Source: Acinetobacter lwoffii
GTDB taxonomy: Bacteria > Pseudomonadota > Gammaproteobacteria > Pseudomonadales > Moraxellaceae
Length of the DNA: 64,000 nt
Assembly (NCBI RefSeq): GCF_029024105.1
Contig: NZ_CP118963.1
Location: 1,178,001-1,242,000 of the forward strand
Reading direction: 5' to 3'
This document shows positions 26,280-36,174 of the stretch, in pieces. Each line of letters starts with the position of its first letter. Positions within the stretch are counted from its first letter, which is position 1. Below the pieces are notes generated by a model. It saw only the letters and a list, made by a program, of their open reading frames with translations, was not told where the DNA came from and searched no databases. Both the position numbers and the translations under genes were made by a program.

Positions 26280-28886
26280 ATGAATATTGCGGCAAACCCG
26301 GTGATCGAAGCGGATCAAACCATTTATTTAAAAGACTATCAAAAACCTTCCTTTATTGTTGATTCCATCGACCTGAATATTCAAGTCTATAGTGACCACA
26401 GTCTGGTCAGCAGCAAGCTGGAGATGCAGCGCCAAACTGCTGGCGATCTGGTTCTGCTTGGCCGCGATCTAGAGCTGCAATCGATTAAGTTAAATGGTCA
26501 AACTCTGAATGCCAGTGACTACCACTTGGATGCTGAACAGCTGGTCATTGCCAATGCACCTGATCAAGTGTTGCTTGAAATTGTGGTTAAAATCCACCCT
26601 GAAAGTAATACGATGCTGGAAGGTTTATATCAGGCCAGTTCAGATCTGTTTGTGACCCAAAATGAACCAGAAGGGTTCCGTAAAATTACTTTCTATCCAG
26701 ACCGTCCAGATGTGTTGTCGGTCTTTACGACGCGTGTCGAAGCAGATAAGAAATATCCGGTTTTGCTTGCAAATGGTAACCTGCTGGAAACAGGTGAAGT
26801 CGATGCCAATCGTCATTATGCCATCTGGCAGGATCCGACCAAGAAACCGAGCTATTTGTTCGCCTGTGTCATTGGTGATTTGGCAGTGATGAAAGATTCT
26901 TATGTCACATCGGAAGGCCGCAATGTAGCTCTGGAAATCTATGCAGAAGAAAAAGATATTCCAAAATGCAAAATCGCCATGGAAGCGCTCAAACATTCCA
27001 TGCGCTGGGATGAGGAGCATTATGGTCTGCCTTATGATCTGGATAACTACATGATCGTGGCGACCAGTGCATTCAACATGGGTGCCATGGAAAATAAAGG
27101 TCTGAATATCTTCAATACTTCATGCGTGCTGGCCGATGAAGAGTACACCACTGATGCCGCAATCATGCGAGTGCAGTCAGTCATTGCACATGAATATTTC
27201 CATAACTGGACTGGTAACCGGATTACCTGTCGTGACTGGTTCCAGTTATGTTTGAAAGAAGGCTTGACTGTATTCCGTGACCAGTCTTTCTCGGAAGATT
27301 TACAGTCGGCTGCGGTACAACGTATTGATGATGTAGCAGTTCTCAAAGCGCATCAGTTCCCGGAAGATTCAGGGCCGCTGTCGCATCCACCGCGTCCGGA
27401 TCATTTTGTAGAAATTAACAACTTCTATACTGCCACTGTTTATGAAAAAGGTGCGGAAATTAACCGCATGATGGCGACCTTGCTTGGCAAGGAAAAATTC
27501 CGTCAGGGAACCGATGAATATTTCCGCCGTCATGATGGTCAGGCGGTAACAGTTGAGGATTGGGTGGCCGCGCTTACAGCAGGTTCAGGTGTGGATCTTT
27601 CAAACTTCCTGACCTGGTACAACCAGCCAGGTACGCCTAAATTGCAAGTAAAAGCTGAGTACGATGTTGAGACCCAAATCTATCGTCTTCACTTCAAGCA
27701 AAGCCTGAAACCGCATGCCAAATACCCGAATCTGAAAGCAGTTCCAATTCCAGTGGCTTTGGCATTGTTTGATGCTGAAAGCGGTGAGCAGCTAACGCTG
27801 AACTCTGAGGCACTCTTTGGAAATGGCGTCAAAGATGGCGTGTATCTGTTTGATCAGGATGAAGCCACGATCGAATTTAGCGGTGTGACAGCAAAACCGG
27901 TGGTGTCCTTGCTGCGTAATTTCTCTGCACCGGTGAATCTGGACTTTGACTATTCAGAAAAAGAACTGGCTTTCCTGTTGCAATACGAGACCAATGGTTT
28001 TAACCAGTGGCAAGCAACTCAGACCTTACTCGAGCGTATCTTGCTGGATGACCAGCCTGCAGAAATTTATATCGAGGCTATGCTCAATACCTTGCCGGAT
28101 GTGATTGAGAAAGATCCGCTGTTGGCATCACGTCTGTTTGATGTACCGTCGGAAGGTTATTTAGGTAGCCGTATTGATCAGGATTATAATCCGGTCATGA
28201 TTCAGGAAAAGCGTGAGGCTTTGCTGCATACCTTGGCACGTGCTTTTGGAGAAACAGCGAAAGAAACTTATCTTAATCTGGATCCTGATCTGCAATCTGA
28301 ATTCTCACAAGCGATGGGTGTGCGTGCTTTAAGAAATATTATGCTGACGATGATGGCTCGTCAGGGAGATGCATTTGCCTTTGATTTAGCCTATGAGCAA
28401 TATCACACAGGCAATATGTCTGAACGTTTGGGTGCGCTGAAAGTCTTGGTCTGGAATGATGCACCACAAGCAGAAGAAGCTTTGGCAGATTTCTATAGCC
28501 GCTTTGAAGATGAAGCCTTGTCTTTAGACCAATGGTTTATGGTTCAGGCAGCACATCCAAAAGCAACGGATGCAACGATTGCGTATCTGACCCAGCATCC
28601 GGATTATGATCTGGCTGTGCCTAACCGTATCCGTGCAGTGAGCGGGGGGCTGAATGCTAATCCGGTCAATACCTGGAGCTTTGGCGTGCAGCATTTTATT
28701 GGACTGGCAAAATATCTGGACGAGAAAAATCCGATTGTAGGCTCACGTTTGCTACAGGTATTGTCACGCTGGTATACCTTGGCAGAACCGCAACGCAGTG
28801 AAGTGAAAGCACAGCTTGAAACCTTAAAGCCACTGGTTAAATCTAAAAATGTGTCTGAGACACTCAATAGTATGCTCAGCGTATAA
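26280..28886 (+). CDS. pepN: aminopeptidase N (M1 family)
   Basis: The protein has 868 residues from ATG 26280, preceded by AGGACAGG; in-frame starts at 26241 and 26223 lack a ribosome binding site. It is a zinc metallopeptidase that removes N-terminal amino acids in the cytoplasm. The exopeptidase motif GAMEN is at 268-272. The zinc site is HEYFH at 304-308 with Glu327 in KEGLT (HEXXH-18-E). N-terminal beta domain, catalytic domain and long helical C-terminal domain are all present at normal length. Confidence 0.96.
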   Translation: MNIAANPVIEADQTIYLKDYQKPSFIVDSIDLNIQVYSDHSLVSSKLEMQRQTAGDLVLLGRDLELQSIKLNGQTLNASDYHLDAEQLVIANAPDQVLLEIVVKIHPESNTMLEGLYQASSDLFVTQNEPEGFRKITFYPDRPDVLSVFTTRVEADKKYPVLLANGNLLETGEVDANRHYAIWQDPTKKPSYLFACVIGDLAVMKDSYVTSEGRNVALEIYAEEKDIPKCKIAMEALKHSMRWDEEHYGLPYDLDNYMIVATSAFNMGAMENKGLNIFNTSCVLADEEYTTDAAIMRVQSVIAHEYFHNWTGNRITCRDWFQLCLKEGLTVFRDQSFSEDLQSAAVQRIDDVAVLKAHQFPEDSGPLSHPPRPDHFVEINNFYTATVYEKGAEINRMMATLLGKEKFRQGTDEYFRRHDGQAVTVEDWVAALTAGSGVDLSNFLTWYNQPGTPKLQVKAEYDVETQIYRLHFKQSLKPHAKYPNLKAVPIPVALALFDAESGEQLTLNSEALFGNGVKDGVYLFDQDEATIEFSGVTAKPVVSLLRNFSAPVNLDFDYSEKELAFLLQYETNGFNQWQATQTLLERILLDDQPAEIYIEAMLNTLPDVIEKDPLLASRLFDVPSEGYLGSRIDQDYNPVMIQEKREALLHTLARAFGETAKETYLNLDPDLQSEFSQAMGVRALRNIMLTMMARQGDAFAFDLAYEQYHTGNMSERLGALKVLVWNDAPQAEEALADFYSRFEDEALSLDQWFMVQAAHPKATDATIAYLTQHPDYDLAVPNRIRAVSGGLNANPVNTWSFGVQHFIGLAKYLDEKNPIVGSRLLQVLSRWYTLAEPQRSEVKAQLETLKPLVKSKNVSETLNSMLSV

Positions 28887-28899
28887 CATCAATATTCAT

Positions 28900-28930
28900 A
28901 AAAAACCGGATCGACCTGATCCGGTTTTTT
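28900..28930 (+). terminator. Rho-independent terminator after pepN
   Basis: CCGGATC (28906-28912) pairs with GATCCGG (28918-28924) around a 5-base loop, with A and T tracts on either side. Confidence 0.88.
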
Positions 28931-29101
28931 ATTTCCTGTTTATTTCAAACGCTGGCTTTAAATACAGTTGAATTTCTCTAAAGGCTTAGGTAAGTACTAA
29001 AGGGTGTTACAGTATGATTATACGGAAAAGAGTATTTGTTTATTAAGCTGTAAGCTAGGTAAAGGGATCTACAGATTCGCTTACTAGAGGTTGTCCAAGA
29101 T

Positions 29102-29311
29102 ATGTTAGTGAAAATTGAAGATGGTTTTTATTTAAATAGCCAGCATATTATTGCCGTACATGTCAGCAAGAATCCTGAAAATGGCTTACTTGAAATCTCC
29201 ATTCAATATACGCCGCATTCCATTCAGCAGGTCGGAGAATACAAAAAAGTATTTCAAAGCCAGCTTGATGCTGAAATATTCTTAAGTGAGTTAAATCAAA
29301 AACTTCGCTAA
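29102..29311 (+). CDS. hypothetical protein (69 residues)
   Basis: This small protein is not recognised. AGAGGTTG precedes ATG 29102. The sequence suggests a mostly beta fold with alternating strands (FYLNSQHIIAVHVS, LLEISIQYTP) and a C-terminal helix (LDAEIFLSELNQKL). There is no signal or membrane segment. It ends in a hairpin shared with the UspA gene that converges on it. Confidence 0.6.
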   Translation: MLVKIEDGFYLNSQHIIAVHVSKNPENGLLEISIQYTPHSIQQVGEYKKVFQSQLDAEIFLSELNQKLR

Positions 29312-29335
29312 AAGCCTGCATCATACAGGCTTTGA
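29311..29335. terminator. hairpin between the 69-residue gene and the first UspA gene
   Basis: AAAGCCTG (29311-29318) pairs with CAGGCTTT (29326-29333). The T tract is short in both directions; it probably serves both convergent genes. Confidence 0.5.
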
Positions 29336-29344
29336 TCAAGCATC

Positions 29345-29791
29345 TTATTGTCTGACGATGAGGACTGGAATAGAGGAAAGTGCCAGAACATTCTGAGCGA
29401 CACTGCCCAGCATGAGTTTTTGCAGACCCTTACGACCATGTGAACCCATAATGATCATATCGGTCGGGGATTCATTTGCAGCCTGCATAATGCCTTCTGA
29501 CGGTGCCATGCCATGCAGGATTTTTGTCGTCACCTGGATGCCATCACGAACAAAGTTCAGTTTCAGTTCATTTAAACGATCCAGCGCATTTTGTTCTGCA
29601 TGCATAAAATAGTCTGTGACTGCAGGAGCAACTTTGTAAAAATCTACGCCCTTAAAGGGATCCACCGCAATCACACTGAGTAAAGTGACATGGCTATGAA
29701 ATACTTTGGCCAGTTCCAGGGCATGATCTGCGGCAGCATAGGAAATCGAGGACTCATCGAGTGCTACGAGAAGATGATCATAGTTATTCAT
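29345..29791 (-). CDS. universal stress protein, UspA family
   Basis: The 148-residue alpha/beta protein begins with the ATP-binding-type strand DHLLVALDESSISYAAADHAL and ends with MGSHGRKGLQKLMLGSVAQNVL, the G-x2-G-x9-G-S nucleotide motif. It is therefore probably an ATP-binding Usp involved in stress survival. A related gene lies 136 bases upstream on the same strand; the two differ enough to be old duplicates. Confidence 0.93.
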   Translation of the reverse strand: MNNYDHLLVALDESSISYAAADHALELAKVFHSHVTLLSVIAVDPFKGVDFYKVAPAVTDYFMHAEQNALDRLNELKLNFVRDGIQVTTKILHGMAPSEGIMQAANESPTDMIIMGSHGRKGLQKLMLGSVAQNVLALSSIPVLIVRQ

Positions 29792-29927
29792 GGTGCTTCC
29801 TCATATTTATTATTGCAGTAAAGGGGGAGTGTGGTTTAAGCGAGTAAATCTCCACAGCATGTTTTGTTAGACTTCCAAATGTAAAAGTAGCAAGTACTGC
29901 GCATCTTGAAGATGCGCAGCATCAGGA

Positions 29928-30371
29928 TTATTTTTTCACGATCAGTACGGGAATTTCACTCGCACCCAATACATCTTGTGCAAAGCTGCCCAGAATCATT
30001 TTCTGGAAGCCTTTACGGCCATGAGAACCCATGACGATCAGGTCGGCTTTCACCTCACCCGCGGTTTCAGCAATATGTTCTGCATTGACTAAACCTGTGA
30101 CAATGCGGGATTGCGCTTCAATACCTTCACCGGCTGCGATGGCAGTGGCTTCTTTCAAGGCCTTTTTGGCATTGGCATGTGCCTCGATAAAATATTCCTT
30201 CATGATGGAGGAGCTGTAATAGAAATCAGCCTCGGTAAAAGGATCTTCTGCGATCAGGCTGATCAGGGAAAGCTGACTACCGAATGCCTTGGCAATTTTG
30301 GTAGCATGTCGTACTGCAGAAAAGGAAATTTCTGAACCGTCCACTGGGACTAAAATATGTTGATAAGCCAT
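29928..30371 (-). CDS. universal stress protein, UspA family
   Basis: The 147-residue UspA protein starts HILVPVDGSEISFSAVRHATKIA and has the C-terminal nucleotide motif MGSHGRKGFQKMILGSFAQDVLG. It is similar in length and layout to the neighbouring Usp, sharing YFxxAEQ/YFIEAHANA-type central regions. The 136-base gap between them has no evident terminator. Confidence 0.93.
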   Translation of the reverse strand: MAYQHILVPVDGSEISFSAVRHATKIAKAFGSQLSLISLIAEDPFTEADFYYSSSIMKEYFIEAHANAKKALKEATAIAAGEGIEAQSRIVTGLVNAEHIAETAGEVKADLIVMGSHGRKGFQKMILGSFAQDVLGASEIPVLIVKK

Positions 30372-30637
30372 GGCTTTTCTCCGCAGGTTGTCTGATTTTT
30401 AGGCTTGGTTTATTGATAGCACAGTGCTGTGGCGGGTGCAATTGCAAAAAAGCGGTAAAATTGAAAAAACTTATTAAATTACAAATATTTTTCATGTAAA
30501 AGTGATGAAAAAAACAGAGTAAAAAACTCGGATTTACAGTTTTAATGATCAAAAATAAGAGGATGAATAGTCCTCGTTTGCAGCAGGATGGTTTAAACTG
30601 CCGTAGCCTGTTTTTAGATCATGTATAGGGGACAGTT

Positions 30638-31624
30638 TTGAGGTTTTTTGCCATTCATCTTTTGCTCATAGGTTCAGTTATTCTTTCCGGCTGTCAGACC
30701 ACACAGAACAGTAAAGTCATTGCCGGTGCTTTTAACCTGACCACAGGCTTGCAGCAAAAAGTGATGGATCGTTATGCGCCTGGTGCGGTTATCGTCCAGC
30801 AAAATATTACCTATGCGCCGCAGCAGAAATTATCTCTGGATCTGTATCAGCCGCAGAATATTGCCAGTATTGGCCCGCGACCGACTATTGTCTGGATTCA
30901 TGGCGGCGGCTGGATTTCAGGTTCTAAAGAACATGCACGGGGTTATTTCAAGCTGCTGGCGGCACAGGGCTATAATGTGGTATCCGTGCAATATCAGTTT
31001 GCGCCACAAGCGACCTATCCAAGCCAGTTACACCAGATCAATCAGGCACTTGAATTTCTCGATACCTATGCAGAAACCTATCAAATCGATGCCCAGAACC
31101 TATATCTGGCCGGAGATTCTGCCGGGGCGAATATGGCCAGCCATTACGCCGCTCTTTTGACTAATCCTGTATTTTCCAACCAATCCGGTATTCAGCCTCA
31201 TCTGCAACCTGCGCAGCTTAAAGGTTTAATCTTGCATTGTGGAATTTATGACTTGGAAGCATTTGCCAGCACAGCACCTGAAGAAATGAAAATTATTGAA
31301 TGGGGTGTCTTTAACCTGATTCAGGCTTATACCGGCGAGCGTAAACATGATGCCGCGTTTTTAAAGCAGATTTCTCCAATCCAGTATATTACGCCGTCTT
31401 ATCCGCCAGTGTTCATCAGTGGCGGGAACAAGGATTTTCTGACCGATACTCAGTCGCTACCATTTGTAAAAGCTTTGAAGGAACAGCAGATTCCTGTGAC
31501 TGAAATATTTTATCCGGAGTCTAAGGCTTGGCTTATTCATGAATATCAGTTTTTTATGGGCAAAAAGGAAAGTCAGCAAACCTTTGTCAAAACACTGGAT
31601 TTTTTACATCAGCTTTCCCCTTGA
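30638..31624 (+). CDS. alpha/beta-hydrolase lipoprotein (carboxylesterase-like)
   Basis: The 328-residue protein starts at TTG 30638 behind AGGGGAC. The N-terminus is a lipoprotein signal peptide with lipobox LSGC (Cys19), so it should be membrane-anchored after signal peptidase II cleavage. The hydrolase fold has the oxyanion motif IHGGGW and nucleophile GDSAGA, as in hormone-sensitive-lipase-like carboxylesterases, followed by FISGGNKDFLTD with the acid and a C-terminal IHEYQFF with the probable His. The substrate is unknown. Confidence 0.87.
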   Translation: MRFFAIHLLLIGSVILSGCQTTQNSKVIAGAFNLTTGLQQKVMDRYAPGAVIVQQNITYAPQQKLSLDLYQPQNIASIGPRPTIVWIHGGGWISGSKEHARGYFKLLAAQGYNVVSVQYQFAPQATYPSQLHQINQALEFLDTYAETYQIDAQNLYLAGDSAGANMASHYAALLTNPVFSNQSGIQPHLQPAQLKGLILHCGIYDLEAFASTAPEEMKIIEWGVFNLIQAYTGERKHDAAFLKQISPIQYITPSYPPVFISGGNKDFLTDTQSLPFVKALKEQQIPVTEIFYPESKAWLIHEYQFFMGKKESQQTFVKTLDFLHQLSP

Positions 31625-31714
31625 AGAGAAAACTGTGCAAAATGAATCTCTCAAGATTGATCATGTCAGATCGTCCCGACAGCAATCATTGAAAAATTGT
31701 TTGGAGTTTAAAAA

Positions 31715-32059
31715 ATGAATCCTGTCTCATGGGCATATTTGTTGTTGGCGTTGGCTATTATTGCCGAAGTGACTGGATCAACATTTCTGGTGAAGTCAGA
31801 AGGCTTTACCCGATTATGGCCATCTCTGGCAGTAGTCATTTTATTCTGTATTGCATTTTATTTATTGTCTCAGGTGATTAAAGTGATTCCTTTAGGCATT
31901 GCCTATGCGATCTGGGCGGGAGTAGGCATCGTTCTTACGGCAATCGTAGGCTATGTAATCTTTAAACAGGCGTTAGATTTGCCCGCTTTTATCGGGATTG
32001 CACTGATCATTTCCGGTGTGGTGGTGATTAACCTGTTTTCCCAGACTGCAGGGCATTAA
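31715..32059 (+). CDS. SMR-family small multidrug efflux protein
   Basis: The 114-residue protein has four membrane helices. The essential membrane-embedded glutamate is present (Glu18, equal to EmrE Glu14) in IIAEVTGSTFLVKSEGF. IPLGIAYAIWAGVGIV in helix 3 and the GVVVINLFS end are typical of EmrE/AbeS-type drug/proton antiporters in the inner membrane. GTTTGGAG precedes ATG 31715. Closely related families transport guanidinium or polyamines, so the exact cargo is open. Confidence 0.9.
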   Translation: MNPVSWAYLLLALAIIAEVTGSTFLVKSEGFTRLWPSLAVVILFCIAFYLLSQVIKVIPLGIAYAIWAGVGIVLTAIVGYVIFKQALDLPAFIGIALIISGVVVINLFSQTAGH

Positions 32060-32098
32060 AAAGGCAGACAAGGTAGCTGCCTCATTTCTACAATAAGC

Positions 32099-33277
32099 TT
32101 ATGCCACTTGCGGTTTAAGCTTAAACATTAAATAAACTATCAGACCAAGTAGCAGTCCCCAAAAAGCGGAGCCAATACCAAAAAACTGGATATTAGAGGC
32201 GCTAAACAGGAATGTCATCAGTGCTGCTTCACGGTCATGACTGTCCTGAAAAGCCAGCGCGATATTGTGGCCAATGGTGCCAAACAGGGCAATGCCTGCC
32301 AATACTGTAATCAGAATCCCCGGAAAAGCCATTAGTACACTGGTCAAGGTCGCAGCAAAAAAACCCATCAGGATATAAAACAGGCCGCAGCTCATACCGG
32401 CAATATAACGTTTGGCCGGATCAGGATGCGCTTGGACATCCAGGCTGACCGCCGCACTGATTGCGGCAAGATTGACACTAAAACAGCCAAATGGTGCCAA
32501 CATCGTCTGTGTAATACCCGTCCAGCCTAGAATAGAATTTACTTTCGGGGGATAACCATAACTTTTAATCACAGCCAAGCCGGGCAGGTATTGCGATGCC
32601 AGGTTAATCACCATTAAGGGTAAAGCCAGTCCTAAAATAGCCTGTAGGCTAAATTCAGGCGTAGTCCAGACCGGCTGGGCAATACTCCAGTTCAGCTGTG
32701 GAATAGTAAAATTAATAAAGAACGGACAAAGGGCAATAGCCATCAACACGGTAATCACGATGCTATAGCGCGTACTCAGTTTTTTGGAAACCAGATAAAT
32801 CGCCAGTACACAAACCACAAATTCCCATGACTGTTGCAAACTACCAAACACTGAGATGCCAAATTTTAATAACACACCTGCTAGCATGGCACTGGTCAAA
32901 CTTTGTGGAATAAACTGAAAAATTCGCTCGAAAATTCCAAAGAATCCCAGACAGGCAATCAGGACACCAGAAATCAGAAAAGCGCCAATTGCTTCCCCCA
33001 GACTATAGTGACCGGCAGAAGCAATGACCAGCGCCAGACCGGCAGTCGACCAGGCGGTTGAAATCGGATAGCGATATTTCCAGGAAAGCAGAAACCCGGA
33101 AACTCCAATGCCGATACCCAGTGCCCACAACCAGGAACTGATCTGTGCCTGATTGGCACCCAGGCTTTGCGCAGCTTCAATAACCAGTACGGCAGAAACA
33201 CTGATACCAATCATGCAGGTAATAAAACCGGCCATGATGGCGGGAAAGGAGAGATCTTGTAAAAGTTTTGGCATCAT
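32099..33277 (-). CDS. BenE-family benzoate/H+ symporter-like transporter
   Basis: About 392 residues from ATG 33277; a GTG at 33286 adds three. The protein has about twelve membrane segments. The opening SFPAIMAGFITCMIGISVSAVLVIEAAQ and the later GCFSVNLAAISAAV match the BenE family, which takes up benzoate with protons. No ben catabolic genes are nearby, so substrate assignment rests on family only. The gene converges on the SMR pump with a 39-base gap. Confidence 0.85.
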   Translation of the reverse strand: MMPKLLQDLSFPAIMAGFITCMIGISVSAVLVIEAAQSLGANQAQISSWLWALGIGIGVSGFLLSWKYRYPISTAWSTAGLALVIASAGHYSLGEAIGAFLISGVLIACLGFFGIFERIFQFIPQSLTSAMLAGVLLKFGISVFGSLQQSWEFVVCVLAIYLVSKKLSTRYSIVITVLMAIALCPFFINFTIPQLNWSIAQPVWTTPEFSLQAILGLALPLMVINLASQYLPGLAVIKSYGYPPKVNSILGWTGITQTMLAPFGCFSVNLAAISAAVSLDVQAHPDPAKRYIAGMSCGLFYILMGFFAATLTSVLMAFPGILITVLAGIALFGTIGHNIALAFQDSHDREAALMTFLFSASNIQFFGIGSAFWGLLLGLIVYLMFKLKPQVA

Positions 33278-33383
33278 CCATGACACTATTTTTAAATGCG
33301 TTTAAATCATACGCTTTTCACGTATCAACACAATGTTTTTAACAATTTTATCCAGAGGTCTGCTGGCTTGAAGCCGGTCATTG

Positions 33384-34043
33384 CTAGAAAGTTGAAGTCG
33401 CCAGTTTAAGGCCAAAACCGCAAAACAGGATCCCAACCGCCGCGACACAGCTGGCAGTCACTTTATAGTTCTGATTGAAATAGGAGGCCAGTTTTACACC
33501 AGAAAAAATCAGGATCGACAGATAGGTCATACTGATCAATTGCAAGATTACAGCCAGAAGCGTGAATGTCAGGGCTGGATAAGGATAGGCAGGATCGACA
33601 AACTGCACAAAAAAAGACAGATAAAACAGAATCGCTTTGGGATTTAAAATACTGATTGTGAGCGCTGTACGAAAGGGCTGAACAGATTCTACCGTATCTG
33701 GAGTCGTCTTTTTAATCTGGACGCGTTGTGATGACTTTTCCGGAAAGAAAGTCTGGTAGGCCGCAATGATTAGCTTGATACCCAAGTAACTGAGATAGAT
33801 CGCTCCAATAACTTTCAGTGCAATAAACAGTACCGGAAAGGCATGCAGTAAAGAAGCTGCTCCCAATGCTGTACATATAATCAGGATCAGATCGCCCGTA
33901 TAAACCCCCAAGGCACCCATATATCCCGTCTTAATCCCAAAGCGCGAAGCAATCGACATGACATACAGGGAATTCGGCCCGGGCAGTAGCACAATCAACG
34001 TGGTTCCAATGATAAAGGTCGTTAGATCTGTGATACCAAACAC
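33384..34043 (-). CDS. LysE/LeuE-type amino-acid exporter
   Basis: The protein has 219 residues from GTG 34043. A longer frame from ATG 34079 would begin inside the tal terminator, so the GTG, giving MFGITDLTTFIIG, is preferred. Six membrane segments and LLPGPNSLYVMSIASRFGIKTGYMGALGVYTGD are the RhtB/LysE signature. KAILFYLSFFVQFVDP resembles E. coli LeuE, a leucine exporter. Substrate is inferred. Confidence 0.87.
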   Translation of the reverse strand: MFGITDLTTFIIGTTLIVLLPGPNSLYVMSIASRFGIKTGYMGALGVYTGDLILIICTALGAASLLHAFPVLFIALKVIGAIYLSYLGIKLIIAAYQTFFPEKSSQRVQIKKTTPDTVESVQPFRTALTISILNPKAILFYLSFFVQFVDPAYPYPALTFTLLAVILQLISMTYLSILIFSGVKLASYFNQNYKVTASCVAAVGILFCGFGLKLATSTF

Positions 34044-34060
34044 GAAAAACTCGCATGAAC

Positions 34061-34096
34061 AAAAAAGCCGATGCGGCATTATAGCAACATCGGCTT
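34061..34096 (-). terminator. Rho-independent terminator after tal
   Basis: On the minus strand AAGCCGATG (34096-34088) pairs with CATCGGCTT (34073-34065) and a T run follows to 34061. It lies between tal and the LeuE-type gene. Confidence 0.85.
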
Positions 34097-34118
34097 GGAG
34101 AAATTTGCTAAATTTTCT

Positions 34119-35096
34119 TTAAATCTCAGTGGTACTCAGGAAAGTTTCACGTAATAAAGCAGCCAGTTGCTCACGGGCTTTAATGAAACCGTCAATGCCG
34201 CCTTGCAATAATTCACTGGCCATCGGATCCTGTTTCAGTTGTGCTTCAAAATCGGCAGGGCTGATTGGGCTGAGTTCACCTTGAACTTTAATATCTTTGG
34301 CTGAGAGTTGGGCCTGCACTTCACGCTGATCATTTTCCAGTTCGGCCAGCAGGTTTGGTGCTACCGTGAGCAGGTCACAGCCGCTCAAGCCTAGAACCTG
34401 ATCAATACTGCGGAAGCTGGCACCCATGATTTCAGTCTGAATACCATGCGCTTTATAAAATTCATAAATACGCTTAACCGAAAGTACACCCGGATCTTTT
34501 TCAATCGGGTAAGACTCAACGCCTTCAGCTTTTTTGTACCAGTCCAGAATACGGCCGACAAAAGGCGAGATTAATGTTACTTTGGCATCAGCACAGGCAT
34601 GGGCCTGATGCTGACCAAACAATAAAGTCAGATTGGTATGAATGCCTTGTTCTTCCAGTGCTTTCGCTGCCTGAATGCCTTCCCAGGTAGACGCGATCTT
34701 GATCAGAATGCGGTCTGAGTCAATTCCATATTGCGCATAAAGTGCCAGTAACTCTTTGGCTTTGGCAATGGTAGCTTCAGTATTAAAGGACAGCGAAGCA
34801 TCGACTTCCGTTGAAACACGACCTTCAATCAGTTTTAAGATTTCTACACCAAATTTGACCGTTAAAATATCAATAGTCCGTTCAATCAGAGCGTCATCTG
34901 CATAGCCTTCTTGCTGGGCTTGCTGAAAAGCAGCTTCAATCAAGGCCTGATTTTCAGGTTGTTTTGCTGCTGCAGTAATCAGCGATGGATTGGTGGTTGC
35001 ATCAAGCGGACGAAATTTTTCAATGGCACTCAAATCACTGCTGTCTGCCACAATGGTCGTCAAGTTTTTTAATTGGTTTAATGCAGTTAATGTCAT
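34119..35096 (-). CDS. tal: transaldolase
   Basis: The 325-residue TIM-barrel enzyme of the non-oxidative pentose phosphate pathway moves a dihydroxyacetone unit between sugar phosphates. The Schiff-base Lys133 is in RILIKIASTWEG; DATTNPSLI (residues 32-40) and TEVDASLSF (about 96-104) are the other family motifs. The length is that of the TalA/TalB class. A terminator follows. Acinetobacter has an incomplete glucose pathway, so the main role may be pentose supply. Confidence 0.96.
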   Translation of the reverse strand: MTLTALNQLKNLTTIVADSSDLSAIEKFRPLDATTNPSLITAAAKQPENQALIEAAFQQAQQEGYADDALIERTIDILTVKFGVEILKLIEGRVSTEVDASLSFNTEATIAKAKELLALYAQYGIDSDRILIKIASTWEGIQAAKALEEQGIHTNLTLLFGQHQAHACADAKVTLISPFVGRILDWYKKAEGVESYPIEKDPGVLSVKRIYEFYKAHGIQTEIMGASFRSIDQVLGLSGCDLLTVAPNLLAELENDQREVQAQLSAKDIKVQGELSPISPADFEAQLKQDPMASELLQGGIDGFIKAREQLAALLRETFLSTTEI

Positions 35097-35185
35097 TACG
35101 ATCTAGTTCTATGGTTATTGCTTATGCTTTCTTATATATCATAAATGGCCGGTTTACCAAGTAGACTGTCGTTGAATTTCTGTGA

Positions 35186-36091
35186 TTAATGCCCGGTTTT
35201 ACGTTGTTTGCGCAAGTGATTAATCAAAAAATGAGCAGCTGTGCCTAATCGGGTTTCTCTGCTCCAGACCAGATCAACAAAATATTCAAACTTTGGGGTG
35301 AAATCGAGCAGGTTGAGAACCTGTAACTGATCTTGCAAATGTGGCTGCTCATTCAGCATTTCGAGTGGCAGAACCCCCCAGCCCAGTCCTTGCTGAATCA
35401 TGCTGCAAGCAGAGTGGTGGTTGTCGGTGCGCCAGTAATTTCGTGAAAAGAGTAGTTCCGGCTTGATGGTGCGATCCCGACTGGCCACCACAATCTGCCT
35501 GTTTTGCAAAATCTGTTCATAACTGACTTGATCGAACTGACTTAGGGGATGCTGTTTGGCGACTATAGCCACCAGTACCTCACGTTTCAATTCCACAAAC
35601 TGTTCCCGTGTTTCCAGTTGTTCGCGTTCAAACATCAAGGCCAGCTGCGCTGAACCTTCAAACAGCATACGATGTGCATCTTCCTGAGGTGCACTGAATA
35701 CATTGACTTGCAGTGCAGGAAATTCCTGTTCCAGTAACACGATATAATCGGTCCAGCGCGTATGCAGCAATTCTGAAACCACCACAATATTCAGTTCAGA
35801 TTCCAGGCCTGAACTTAGGGCTTGAGCATGCTGTTTCCACTGATTCATTTCGACCAGAAGTTGCTGGGTTTTTTCATACAATACCTGCGCCTGTGCGGTC
35901 GGTTTCGGTTCACGACCTATACGCTGAAACAGTTCTAGATTCAGGTCTATTTCCAGATTGGCAATGGCCATACTGACTGCGGAAGGTACTTTACCTAGTT
36001 GACGGGCAGCCGCAGAGAAAGAACCGGTTTCCATCACAGTTTTAAACATCAGTAGCTGTTCTTGATTAACATTCATAATTTTATCTTTCAT
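35186..36091 (-). CDS. aceR: LysR-family regulator, AceR-like
   Basis: The 301-residue LysR-type protein has an N-terminal winged helix (MFKTVMETGSFSAAARQLGKVPSAVSMAIANLE, about residues 14-46) and a C-terminal effector-binding domain. ATG 36091 or 36076 could be the start. It is divergent from an AceI-type PACE efflux gene across 83 bases, exactly the arrangement of aceR-aceI in Acinetobacter baumannii, where AceR activates the pump in response to chlorhexidine or polyamines. The symbol is given on that basis. Confidence 0.85.
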   Translation of the reverse strand: MKDKIMNVNQEQLLMFKTVMETGSFSAAARQLGKVPSAVSMAIANLEIDLNLELFQRIGREPKPTAQAQVLYEKTQQLLVEMNQWKQHAQALSSGLESELNIVVVSELLHTRWTDYIVLLEQEFPALQVNVFSAPQEDAHRMLFEGSAQLALMFEREQLETREQFVELKREVLVAIVAKQHPLSQFDQVSYEQILQNRQIVVASRDRTIKPELLFSRNYWRTDNHHSACSMIQQGLGWGVLPLEMLNEQPHLQDQLQVLNLLDFTPKFEYFVDLVWSRETRLGTAAHFLINHLRKQRKTGH

Positions 36092-36174
36092 TTTTATTGA
36101 TAGATTCTAACTCGAATAGTCAGATTTAAAGAAATAAAATTCTTGCATCATGTAATGAATTGAGCTGATTTGAT

